Source: a virus. From it: DNA of 37,150 nt. Position 1 is the first letter of the stretch. Every line of letters starts with the position of its first letter. The translations under genes and the position numbers were made by a program. The stretch is taken from the IMG/VR virus record IMGVR_UViG_3300028596_000037, positions 1 to 37,150 of that record; one strand, 5' to 3'. The notes under the pieces were generated by a model. The model ran no database searches, was not told the origin of the DNA, and saw nothing but the letters and a program-made list of their open reading frames with translations. Shown piece by piece: positions 25,405-33,409 of the stretch.

Positions 25405-26703
25405 ATGGACATTTTCAACCAATACGCTGGCGCCGAAGAACTGGGTCTGGATGAAGGCGCTGCCTCCGTGGCCGAAGCTGCAGGCGACGCTGCTGAAGCT
25501 GCTGTATCCGCCGAAATCGGCGAAGTGACCGCGGCGCTCGAAGAGCAAACCGCCGAGATCGAAAAGCTGGTCGACAAGGTCGATGACCTGGAAGACGCCG
25601 TCGAAGAAGTCGAAGAAGCTGTTGAAGGCATGGAATCCATGCTGAACTCCGGCAACTTCCACTCGGTCTCCTTCGCCAACATGTACAACCGTGCGCTGAA
25701 GCTGGCTGAAAAGCTGCCTGCTCCGGAAGGCCAGATCATGCTGGGCGACCGCGTTGGTGCCGAGAACATGACCGACGCCGCTACCGCACAGCTGTTCGCC
25801 CGTGCCGGTATCGAATCCTTCGTCGAGCGCGTGAAGGAATACGGCAAGAAGGCCGTCGAGTTCATCAAGCACATCTTCAACCAGGTCATCAACTTCTTCG
25901 TCAGCCTGTTCAACAAGGCCGATGGTCTGACCCGCCGCGAAGCTCAGCTGCGTAAGCGTCTGAACGACGGCGCCAAGATCCGTGACAAAGTCAAGATGGG
26001 CGGCTGGAACGTCTACATCGACTACGCCACCGACGGCCTGAGCAAAGGCTCGAAGAAAGACAAAGGCAACTTCGACAAGACCACCAAGGCTGTTGCCGAT
26101 CTGGTCAAGGCCGCCCAGAAGGGCTCCAGCATGACCGTGGCCGACATCAAGTCGAAGCACGCTGCCGTTGTCACCGCGATCAAAGCGGACGCCAAAGAGT
26201 TCGGCAAGTACAACGAGAAGAAGAACGGTTCCAAAGACGTGATCCTGTCGCAAGCGGCTGGTATCCGTGCAATGGCCAACTTCTCCGAGCCGACCATCAA
26301 CAACTTCGCCGAAGCTGCCGCGGCCATCCGTTCGATCAAGCTGCAGATGGTCAAGGCTCCGGAAGCCAAGAAGATGTCCACCGGCGAAGTCAAGGCCAAG
26401 GCCGACAAGGCTGCTCTGGTTACCGTCCTCGACGGCGTCAAGGGCACCATCGCCGAAATCCGCAGCGACGAAACCGCCAAACTGATGACCGCTTCTGCGC
26501 GTGATCAGCTGGTCGGCACCCTGAACAACATGAAAGCGGGCAACAGCGACAAGTCCGCCGAAATCGATGGTCAGGTCAACGTCGTGAAGGCTGCTTGCTC
26601 CCTGGCTGCTCAGGTTGCTTCGAACACCAACAAGCAGCGCATCAACTCGGCCGGCGCCCACCTGGATGCCGTCGCAGCTCACCTGAGCTTCGGCAGCAAC
26701 TAA
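25405..26703 (+). CDS. Inner-body-like virion protein, probably most abundant (paralogue 4)
   Basis: 432 residues. The propeptide (1-137) is very acidic, with an Ala/Glu coiled coil (45-78), and ends in AGIE (134-137). The mature part starts SFVERVKEYG, continues as an aromatic amphipathic helix to NFFVSLFN (163-170), then a Lys/Ala-rich basic body. Precursor acidity and mature basicity fit a protein that packs DNA only after cleavage. Codon use is the most C/G-biased in the window. The gene also has its own leader palindromes and a strong UUCG terminator, all pointing to very high expression. phiKZ inner-body proteins are its likely relatives. Confidence 0.7.
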   Translation: MDIFNQYAGAEELGLDEGAASVAEAAGDAAEAAVSAEIGEVTAALEEQTAEIEKLVDKVDDLEDAVEEVEEAVEGMESMLNSGNFHSVSFANMYNRALKLAEKLPAPEGQIMLGDRVGAENMTDAATAQLFARAGIESFVERVKEYGKKAVEFIKHIFNQVINFFVSLFNKADGLTRREAQLRKRLNDGAKIRDKVKMGGWNVYIDYATDGLSKGSKKDKGNFDKTTKAVADLVKAAQKGSSMTVADIKSKHAAVVTAIKADAKEFGKYNEKKNGSKDVILSQAAGIRAMANFSEPTINNFAEAAAAIRSIKLQMVKAPEAKKMSTGEVKAKADKAALVTVLDGVKGTIAEIRSDETAKLMTASARDQLVGTLNNMKAGNSDKSAEIDGQVNVVKAACSLAAQVASNTNKQRINSAGAHLDAVAAHLSFGSN

Positions 26704-26721
26704 GTAGCACTGCGTCACTAG

Positions 26722-26770
26722 TAACTACCGGGGGCCTTCGGGTCTCCGGTAGTTATTCCTTTATTTTTTT
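26722..26770 (+). terminator. Strong intrinsic terminator with C(UUCG)G tetraloop
   Basis: Stem 26722-26731 pairs with 26746-26755 and continues inwards through G-U and G-C pairs to a C(TTCG)G loop at 26736-26741, the most stable tetraloop known. A T-rich tract follows (26757-26772). It ends transcription after the 25405 gene. Confidence 0.92.
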
Positions 26771-26786
26771 TTGCATTTTTATTGAG

Positions 26787-26804
26787 ATGCTATAGGTTAA
26801 CCTA
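26787..26804 (+). promoter_or_regulatory. TGCTATAGGTTAA motif overlapping a 12-bp palindrome
   Basis: TGCTATAGGTTAA (26787-26799) recurs with one change as TGCTATAGGCTAA at 34829-34841, also in the gap before a cluster and just after a hairpin/T-tract. Here it overlaps the perfect palindrome TAGGTTAACCTA (26793-26804). It follows the UUCG terminator and precedes the ribosome site (GAGG, 26815-26818) of the next gene. It is a candidate phage promoter or operator. Confidence 0.4.
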
Positions 26805-26826
26805 ATTATCCACTGAGGCATTGGTC

Positions 26827-27900
26827 ATGACCGATACTGTCCTGGCGAGGCGCTTTGTTAATACGCCCACGCTGAAAGAAATTTGGGAACAAGAACACAG
26901 CGCTACTGAAACGGAAGTCGCGGACGAAGAGGTCGATAAACTTTCTGATGAGTATGATCGCTCGTCTGGGATGGAAGGTTATTACCAACTGTGCTTCCAA
27001 CACCTGCAAAGTCCACACCGTGCTGTTTTTGTAGACGGTAACGAAGGGTTCTTTGAAGAGATCGGTAAAGGGATTAGTTACGTTATCGATCAAGTCAAAC
27101 GCTTCTTTAAATGGGTGTTTGGTTTCTTCACCAGTAAGAAGCGCGCCGCAGAGAAGACGTCTGATACCCTGCGTCAATCTATCCATAAGCACGGAGTTAA
27201 ACCGTGGGAGATTGAATACCCTAAAGACTACTGGGTGCTCTGGGGTAAACCGGGTAATCCAGGTAACGACCTCGGCTGGATGTCAAAGAGTATCGACGGT
27301 TATGTCGAGTCGATGAAGAAATGTAAAGAGTACGTCGAGGCAGTCAAGAAGTATTGCACTGACGTTTCACAGATCTCCATCAACAACGAAGGCAATATCG
27401 AGAAAGGTAAGAGCACGTTTGAGAACGTCGCAGAAGCCCTCGATAAACAGATTCGTTCGATCTTCAAGCCTGGTCCTTGGATCGGCGGCCAAACCCTGGA
27501 GATCAAAGAAGGTAAAGTCCTGATGCGCCCTGATCCTAAGATCAAGGCCACCAAGACCCTGAAGTTCAAAACCAGTGAGAAAGTTGTTCTCGATATCCTC
27601 GACAAGGTCGATGTGGCTGTCGATGACTTCGGTAAACTGGTAGTCGATATCTGTACAGCTGAAACCAAAGCTACTGCTTTGCTGGAGCACGTTGGTCAGT
27701 TTGCCAATGCGGCTAAAGAAGCCGGTAAACAGAAACAAATGAATGCCTTGATCGAGAAAGCCAAGAAGTCGATCAACAACATGATGGCCGCCCTGAAGAG
27801 TCTTCAGGGGATGTACTTCCGTCTGATGACGGTGAGTATGAACATTCTGCGTGCCACGGTGAAGTCTCCTGGCGATCAAGAAAAACCTACTAAGGAGTAA
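26827..27900 (+). CDS. Inner-body-like virion protein with G-x-E cleavage site (paralogue 5)
   Basis: 357 residues from the ATG at 26827; GAGG (26815-26818) lies eight bases before it. A TTG six bases earlier is in frame but lacks spacing. The propeptide (1-73) is acidic and ends in DGNE (70-73). The mature part starts GFFEEIGKGI and runs as an aromatic helix to FGFFTSKKR (98-106). A Lys-rich helical body follows, with some strand around 190-240. Codon choice is more mixed than in the 25405 gene, so it is probably made in smaller amounts. It shares its transcript with the genes to 29804. Confidence 0.7.
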   Translation: MTDTVLARRFVNTPTLKEIWEQEHSATETEVADEEVDKLSDEYDRSSGMEGYYQLCFQHLQSPHRAVFVDGNEGFFEEIGKGISYVIDQVKRFFKWVFGFFTSKKRAAEKTSDTLRQSIHKHGVKPWEIEYPKDYWVLWGKPGNPGNDLGWMSKSIDGYVESMKKCKEYVEAVKKYCTDVSQISINNEGNIEKGKSTFENVAEALDKQIRSIFKPGPWIGGQTLEIKEGKVLMRPDPKIKATKTLKFKTSEKVVLDILDKVDVAVDDFGKLVVDICTAETKATALLEHVGQFANAAKEAGKQKQMNALIEKAKKSINNMMAALKSLQGMYFRLMTVSMNILRATVKSPGDQEKPTKE

Positions 27901-27903
27901 TCC

Positions 27904-29406
27904 ATGCGGGCTTATATGGAGTTGGGGCTGGTTGGATTACTGCTTAGCGGTGACGACCGTCCTACTGAGGAACAAAACCCTCAACTGTTTGCTGTACTTC
28001 GTGACATGGGCTTTAACGCCTACTGGAACGAAAGTAAAGAAGAGCTGGTCCAACACGGCCTGCGTCTTCTGGATGTCATCGATACCCAGTTTGAGTACTT
28101 CGATGCATCTGAGCTGAAAGTTAACCGTTTGACCGACAACTACTTGAAAGAGTTGTTTGATCAACTTGGTAACCACTACCGGGAAAACACCCGCGTAATC
28201 TCCATCAGTGTTTGTGCCCTGGGCAACAAAGCTGATAGTGAAGGTTGCACTGACGGGGTAGAACAGTTCCTGGATCGTGCTAAGGAGATCATTGAAGACC
28301 TCTGCGAGAAGTTCGAAGAAGGTACGGGGTTCAATGGTTTCCGTGTAGTGATCGACGAGTTGATGTATATCGAGAAAGTGCTCGGTATCGTCGACGTGTT
28401 TGTCACCAGTCACCTGGGTATGTTGGCGGGTGTGGAAGAATTTGCTCCTGTGGACTTCAACGACGTCCAGCCTGTTCAGGTAGTGGACTGGCATGCAGGG
28501 TTGGAGTGCAACGACACCAACGAGTGTGAGTGCGGTTGTCAGGAACCGGAAGAGGACGAGACCGAAATCCTCGACCACCCTATCCAGTTGCTCCAGGGCT
28601 TGGAAGACTTGCTCAACGGCGTAGAGACTCCTGCAGCTAAATACGCTGAAGGTGTGTTCTTTGCCAATGACATGAAACTGCGTGCATTGGCAGGTAACGA
28701 AGAAGGGGTACTGGATTCCATCAAGGAAGCCGGTATTAAGGCTTACGAGTGGTGCAAAGATGTCCTGGCGTCGTTCTTCGACTTGTTCACTTCGAACACG
28801 GAGAAGGCCAAGGAAGTAGCTGAGACCATGGCTGACGTTGCAGAGACCAACAAGAAAGCTCTGCAGGCCATGGAGAAGAAAGGCTCGGCTATCAATGATG
28901 CCGCCAAGAAAGGTATCTTGGCTCTGGCGGCTAAAGCGGATCCTTCGGGTGGTATGGGTCGCGTGGTAGGTGGTTTGAATACCAGTAACGACGGTAGCCG
29001 TGTAATCGACGGATTGATGGCTCTGTTGAAGAAAGCCGGTACTGCTGACACCAAGGTGCAGGAAAAGCTGAAAAAGGCTCAGACAGCCTTGGATGAGCTT
29101 AAAACGGCTAACAACAAAGCTTCTTCGACCAAAGGCGATAACAAAGAAGTTAACGCCAACGTCAAAGCTAACGTCAACGAAAAGATCAAAGCTGCCCGTG
29201 AAGCCATCAAAGGTATCAAGGCTGAAGCTAAAGGTCACGGTGCCCGGATGAAAGCCATTGAAAAGGCTATCCGTGGCATTACCCCTGCGATCTTCACCAA
29301 GGCGACCGAAGGTGCAGCAGCACCTAAATCCGAAGAGAAACCCGCTAAAGTCGCCAAGCCAGCAGCAACACCTCCTGCTGCCCCAGCCAAAGGTAAGAAG
29401 AAATGA
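27904..29406 (+). CDS. Inner-body-like virion protein with long propeptide (paralogue 6)
   Basis: 500 residues. The propeptide (1-266) is unusually long and acidic. It contains a cysteine cluster (C202, C208, C210, C212) followed by an Asp/Glu stretch. YAEGVFFAN (247-255) matches the protein at 9358 almost exactly, and AGNE (263-266) is the predicted cleavage site. The mature part starts EGVLDSIKEAG, continues to an FFDLF turn (291-295), then becomes Lys/Ala-rich. The C-terminal 40 residues are Ala/Pro/Lys low complexity. A propeptide this long may have its own role before cleavage. Its stop overlaps the next start (ATGA). Confidence 0.7.
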   Translation: MRAYMELGLVGLLLSGDDRPTEEQNPQLFAVLRDMGFNAYWNESKEELVQHGLRLLDVIDTQFEYFDASELKVNRLTDNYLKELFDQLGNHYRENTRVISISVCALGNKADSEGCTDGVEQFLDRAKEIIEDLCEKFEEGTGFNGFRVVIDELMYIEKVLGIVDVFVTSHLGMLAGVEEFAPVDFNDVQPVQVVDWHAGLECNDTNECECGCQEPEEDETEILDHPIQLLQGLEDLLNGVETPAAKYAEGVFFANDMKLRALAGNEEGVLDSIKEAGIKAYEWCKDVLASFFDLFTSNTEKAKEVAETMADVAETNKKALQAMEKKGSAINDAAKKGILALAAKADPSGGMGRVVGGLNTSNDGSRVIDGLMALLKKAGTADTKVQEKLKKAQTALDELKTANNKASSTKGDNKEVNANVKANVNEKIKAAREAIKGIKAEAKGHGARMKAIEKAIRGITPAIFTKATEGAAAPKSEEKPAKVAKPAATPPAAPAKGKKK

Positions 29407-29804
29407 GCCTGGAAAAACTTCACCCCACTACTCTCAAGCGCATCCAGAGTGGCTTGCCTGATGGCGCGGTCATTAAGAGTGTGGATGCTTCGGATGCTGC
29501 TCGCAGTATTTTCGAGGTTGAGATTGCCGGCACTGTTCACGAACTCCCCCTGGAAAAGGTGTGGGTTGACCAGTTCACCTTCAACCAACAGTTGCTGATC
29601 GATGCAACCGAAGGCGAAGACCTCAACACCGTTCTCAAACGTGTGGCGTTCAAGTACCGTATTCCAATGGTGCATGAGCTCGACTTCGATTTGAAGGACA
29701 TGTTTGTTACCTTCGAAGGTCAGGACCGCCGTACGGAGATCCTGCCGATGGCCAAGACCAGTGTTCTGTTCACCGGCAATATCACTGTGATCCTCGCGCA
29801 GTAA
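29403..29804 (+). CDS. Small protein of unknown function, end of cluster
   Basis: 133 residues, mixed helix and strand, acidic. The middle has strand-like segments (FEVEIAGTVHELPLEKV) and the end is beta-like with Phe, Thr and Val. No family is recognised. Its start overlaps the stop of the 27904 gene (ATGA), so it depends on that gene for translation. A 15-bp hairpin follows ten bases after its stop. Confidence 0.7.
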   Translation: MSLEKLHPTTLKRIQSGLPDGAVIKSVDASDAARSIFEVEIAGTVHELPLEKVWVDQFTFNQQLLIDATEGEDLNTVLKRVAFKYRIPMVHELDFDLKDMFVTFEGQDRRTEILPMAKTSVLFTGNITVILAQ

Positions 29805-29813
29805 CCCACTTGT

Positions 29814-29858
29814 ACAGTAATGGGAGGGCAACCCTCCCATTACTGTTTATTTTGTTTG
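29814..29858 (+). terminator. Intrinsic terminator with 15-bp stem
   Basis: ACAGTAATGGGAGGG (29814-29828) pairs exactly with 29832-29846 around the loop CAA. The T-rich TTTATTTTGTTT run follows (29846-29857), though GAGG of the next ribosome site directly follows it. It separates the inner-body cluster from the structural cluster that starts at 29868. Confidence 0.8.
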
Positions 29859-29867
29859 AGGTAAATC

Positions 29868-31397
29868 ATGCTGAAAACTACCGTCCCAGCCGAGGAGGAT
29901 TATAAGTCCTTTATGCGGCCTGCCGTGTTTGATTCATTACGGCAGATGTTGAAGTTTTACGGCCTGGAATCTACTGCTGAGATCTACTTCAACGGCAAGA
30001 ACCAAATTGCCAAGTTGGTCGGTAGTAATGCCAGTGACCAAATCGGAACCAGTCGTTACACAGACGGTATGTTCCGTAACAAGATTTTTGTTGTGGCTGA
30101 GTATGAAGATACCCAGTTCAATACCGGACAGTCTAACCAGCGTCGGGAAATGACTGAACGTCCTGTGTGGTTGTTACCCGGCCACGAAACCGAACCGACC
30201 ATGTTCTACCCAGGCTTCTCTGGGATCAAAGTGAACGTGTCGGTAATTGCCCACTTCAACAGTGAGAAGTCGGCTACTCAGTTCCGTCGTCGTATTAACC
30301 GAGCGCAGGCTAACCAGGTTACCGACATGAACTTCAGCGCCACTGTTCACCTCGGCGTGAATAACGGTATCTTGGCGTTGTTGGAACACATGCACGGGCT
30401 GTACCTGAAGAACGACCCAACTACCCCTGACTTTGGCACCTGGTTTGCTCAATACCGTTGTGTGCCGTTTAAGTACATTTCCAACGTGGCAGGGAAGAAT
30501 GCTCGATTGGTAGTACCCATGAAACTGGATGAGATCGGTATCCAGTTCCGGGAACCTACTGTGGCACAAGTAAGAAACGCCGACGTCTATGGCAAGTTCG
30601 AAGTGGAGTTGGGTTATTCCTTCTACTTCCAGGAGTTCAGTCACTGGGAAATCCAATACCCGTTGAACATCTTCCAAGACGAGATCAGCCAAGACTGGAT
30701 CCCTCGTCCTACGGATTACGCAAACAAGCCGTTCACGGTACGTGTTAACCCGGAGATGTCGTTTGGTCGTTCGCTGACCGATACCCGCAAGCAGCAGACA
30801 CCTTATTACCTGAAACTCCCCAACCACGACAACTGGGCCATGCCGAAGATGCCGTGGGTACAACCTATCATCCAGGTACGCTTAGCGATGGATGATGAAC
30901 CTGAGCAAGATCTCATCAACATCTTTGAGATCCCAGGGTTTGTTTGGAGCGAGAAAGTCAAGCAGTACATCCTGCGTCGACGTGACGTGGCGTTCTTCCA
31001 ATTCATTACCCCTTTCCTGATCACTGTGTACAGCAATGACATCCGTGTCTTACCTGGACGCTTGAGCATGGATGAGAATGGCCTTATAAGGCTCTCTGGG
31101 GCCCCTGACATGCGAAATACTTACCGAGTCTTGGTAACCCTTGACTACGCAGTAAGAGACTATATGGAGCACTTCTGGGAGGACCTACGCAATAACCCAG
31201 ATGACGAGGAATTACTCCCGGTAATCTTCCCTGGGTTTGACTGGGCTAACTTGCCTAAACCGTGGGCTAACCACGCCGATGAAATCCGTAAAGGCATCGA
31301 CAAAGGTCGTGGTCTTCCAGAGATGGACTTCAACCGTTACATGGCTGCGTTGGGCTTACACGCTCACGTACTAATCGAGGATCGCCGCAATGGCTAA
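29868..31397 (+). CDS. Large structural protein, probable tail or neck component
   Basis: 509 residues, beta-rich by composition, with many Phe, Tyr, Trp and Asn. No enzyme motif, membrane segment or cleavage signature is visible. GAGG at 29859-29861 lies before the ATG. It is first of four coupled genes; the next overlaps it by eight bases. Codon use is more mixed than in the inner-body genes. The set resembles the tail/baseplate blocks of large myophages, but no specific T4 or phiKZ counterpart is recognised. Confidence 0.7.
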   Translation: MLKTTVPAEEDYKSFMRPAVFDSLRQMLKFYGLESTAEIYFNGKNQIAKLVGSNASDQIGTSRYTDGMFRNKIFVVAEYEDTQFNTGQSNQRREMTERPVWLLPGHETEPTMFYPGFSGIKVNVSVIAHFNSEKSATQFRRRINRAQANQVTDMNFSATVHLGVNNGILALLEHMHGLYLKNDPTTPDFGTWFAQYRCVPFKYISNVAGKNARLVVPMKLDEIGIQFREPTVAQVRNADVYGKFEVELGYSFYFQEFSHWEIQYPLNIFQDEISQDWIPRPTDYANKPFTVRVNPEMSFGRSLTDTRKQQTPYYLKLPNHDNWAMPKMPWVQPIIQVRLAMDDEPEQDLINIFEIPGFVWSEKVKQYILRRRDVAFFQFITPFLITVYSNDIRVLPGRLSMDENGLIRLSGAPDMRNTYRVLVTLDYAVRDYMEHFWEDLRNNPDDEELLPVIFPGFDWANLPKPWANHADEIRKGIDKGRGLPEMDFNRYMAALGLHAHVLIEDRRNG

Positions 31398-32679
31398 AGC
31401 TGCTATTAACCCGTTGGGGCATGAAGTAGCCCCAGAACCAGAAGCCCCCAAGATCTACAGTGACCAGTACCGCCACTCGATCGTGGAATCGGTAGTCCCG
31501 CCTGAAACCTCCATGCTCAGCCTGGTGCCAGGTACTCCGACAATCAACGAGTACTATCGCCAACGTTTGGAAGGGGATGAAGAACCTGGTCCGTTCAACC
31601 CAGACGACTCGGCTACTTACCAGTCGTATGTACGCATCCGTAAGCTGATCATCAAAGATGACGGTGACGGAGCCTACAACTTCGACCCTACCAAGGCAGA
31701 AGCCGGTACCAACTACACCGGTTCTGTGGTTATGGAAATCCCACCTATCCGTGGTGACGTGTTCATCCGTGATATCGGTGATGGTAACGCCGGTCTGTTC
31801 CAAATCACCGAGCAGATTGAGCCGCCAGCCTTTACTGCGAACAAGGTGTACCGCATTACTTTTGTGATGGTCGGTATCCTCCAGCGCTACTGGGCAGAAG
31901 AACTGGAGCGTCGTGTTGTTCAGGAAATGGTCTACAGCCGTGATTCGGCTCTGTCGGGTGGTGTGGGTGTTATCTCCCCTGAAGACTTTGACCTGGAAGG
32001 TGAACTGTTCAAGTGGCGAGCAACCATCGGCAACTGGATCATGCGTAAGTTCTGGTATAACCCAGAAAAGACCATCGTCTGGGAAATCGAATCGGGTCGC
32101 ACGGTGTATGACCAGTACCTGGTGAACTTCATCATTTCCACCATGGATCCCGATACCCGCAACATGTATCCGTTCATTAACCAGTTCTCCACGCAGTACG
32201 GTGGGCGTGACTACGGAATGTACGGTACGATCAACATCTGGGAAGTATTACTCCGCGGTGATTGGAACCTGTTGTCTCAGTGTGAGAACAAGGCGACCAT
32301 CATTTCGGTAGACCGACTGGTGGATACCCGTCTGTACGGTAACTTGCGTTCCAGTTCCATCGATTACTTCGTGGCGACTGACCCAGAACAGTACAAGTTG
32401 TACAAGGCATATTACAACATGGATGGGTACCCAATCTTGCGTCCTAGCAAGGAGTTTGGGATTACCTATCTGTTCAGTGAGGAGTTTTACCAGGGCAACC
32501 CACAGGGTGAGTTCGAAAAGCTCATTGTGGACGTTGTACGCGATCGTATCGTCCCTCGTAAACGTCTCCTCGAATATTGCAAAGGCTACTTTGCCCTGAC
32601 TCCTCGGGAACAGATCTACTACGGTCCTATCCTGATGATGATGATCCAAGTAAGCCGTCGATTTGGAGTACCGTCATGA
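31390..32679 (+). CDS. Structural protein, possibly T4 gp14-like neck protein
   Basis: 429 residues. The middle (about 115-165) carries a GDVFIRDIG...LFQITEQIEPPAF...YRITFVMVG pattern that resembles the beta core of T4-type neck proteins (gp14). The match is suggestive only. The remainder is beta-rich with Trp and Tyr. It overlaps both neighbours (8 bases upstream, ATGA downstream), so it is made in step with them. No catalytic or zinc motif is present. Confidence 0.55.
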   Translation: MAKAAINPLGHEVAPEPEAPKIYSDQYRHSIVESVVPPETSMLSLVPGTPTINEYYRQRLEGDEEPGPFNPDDSATYQSYVRIRKLIIKDDGDGAYNFDPTKAEAGTNYTGSVVMEIPPIRGDVFIRDIGDGNAGLFQITEQIEPPAFTANKVYRITFVMVGILQRYWAEELERRVVQEMVYSRDSALSGGVGVISPEDFDLEGELFKWRATIGNWIMRKFWYNPEKTIVWEIESGRTVYDQYLVNFIISTMDPDTRNMYPFINQFSTQYGGRDYGMYGTINIWEVLLRGDWNLLSQCENKATIISVDRLVDTRLYGNLRSSSIDYFVATDPEQYKLYKAYYNMDGYPILRPSKEFGITYLFSEEFYQGNPQGEFEKLIVDVVRDRIVPRKRLLEYCKGYFALTPREQIYYGPILMMMIQVSRRFGVPS

Positions 32680-33407
32680 CAATGGTTGCAACGCGCTACG
32701 AGGAAGTTCGTAAGCGCTTGATCGAACTCCGCATGCGCCTGCAACACCGTAAATATGGCATGTGGGTTGCCCCTGAGAAACTGATGTCGTTGGAAGAGAT
32801 CCGTGACCGTCCTACCTTGCACAAGGAAGGCTACGCCAACGACAAGGACTACTACACCCAGCCGCAGATGCGACGCTTCACCATTCCAATGATCCTGGAG
32901 TTCTTGCCGAACATCAACAACGCCAAGGAGTTGGGTTTTGAAAACTCCTCCAAGGTGATTGTTGAGATCTACGAGAATATCCAGGAATACAACCGCCTGT
33001 GGGTAGAGATCATCAAGAACGTCCCGGAGTTTCAACACCCCCCACTCTGGGAGTTGCGAGCTATCGAGAAGTTGGCATACGTCCTCTACAGGGATTGGCG
33101 TCAGATCAAGCCTTATGACCGTCGTGCTGAACAGCGTAAACTGGCACAAGACGATTCAGCCCTTAATCAACGAGGGCTGTTAGGCTTGGCTGCACTGTTC
33201 ACTGCAACCAACATGCACCACAAGCGGAAAGATGACTTTAGCTTCGTCAGTTATCTGGACGAGATCTGTCCAGATGGTGAGCAGTTCATGTTGCCAGAGT
33301 CTTTGGCACAAGACAGCTTCTTTGGCGGACCTAACCAGTTCGATGGTTTGGGGTCGGTGGATCCTGCAGGTGGCGCTAACCCTAACTGGATCTTTCAGGA
33401 AGGTTAA
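32676..33407 (+). CDS. Structural-type protein of unknown function
   Basis: 243 residues from the ATG at 32676, which overlaps the previous stop (ATGA). The frame is open back to 32577, but that start would overlap the upstream gene by 100 bases and has no ribosome site. The N-terminal 30 residues are a basic helix (RYEEVRKRLIELRMRLQ). The core is helical with Tyr and Trp. The last 40 residues are Gly/Pro/Asp-rich, probably flexible. No family is recognised. Confidence 0.7.
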   Translation: MTMVATRYEEVRKRLIELRMRLQHRKYGMWVAPEKLMSLEEIRDRPTLHKEGYANDKDYYTQPQMRRFTIPMILEFLPNINNAKELGFENSSKVIVEIYENIQEYNRLWVEIIKNVPEFQHPPLWELRAIEKLAYVLYRDWRQIKPYDRRAEQRKLAQDDSALNQRGLLGLAALFTATNMHHKRKDDFSFVSYLDEICPDGEQFMLPESLAQDSFFGGPNQFDGLGSVDPAGGANPNWIFQEG

Positions 33408-33409
33408 TC

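Noticed and set aside
25402-26718. Minus-strand open frame of 438 codons opposite the 25405 gene
   Set aside because: Extreme codon bias of the sense gene keeps the antisense frame open. Its start and end track the sense gene and it has no start signal.
26771-26796. Sigma70 promoter from TTGCAT and TATAGG
   Set aside because: The spacer is 14 bases, too short, and both boxes are imperfect. A phage-specific motif explains the repeat at 34829 better.
32577-32675. Upstream start for the 32676 gene
   Set aside because: It would overlap the previous gene by 100 bases without a ribosome site. The ATGA overlap at 32676 matches the pattern of the whole window.
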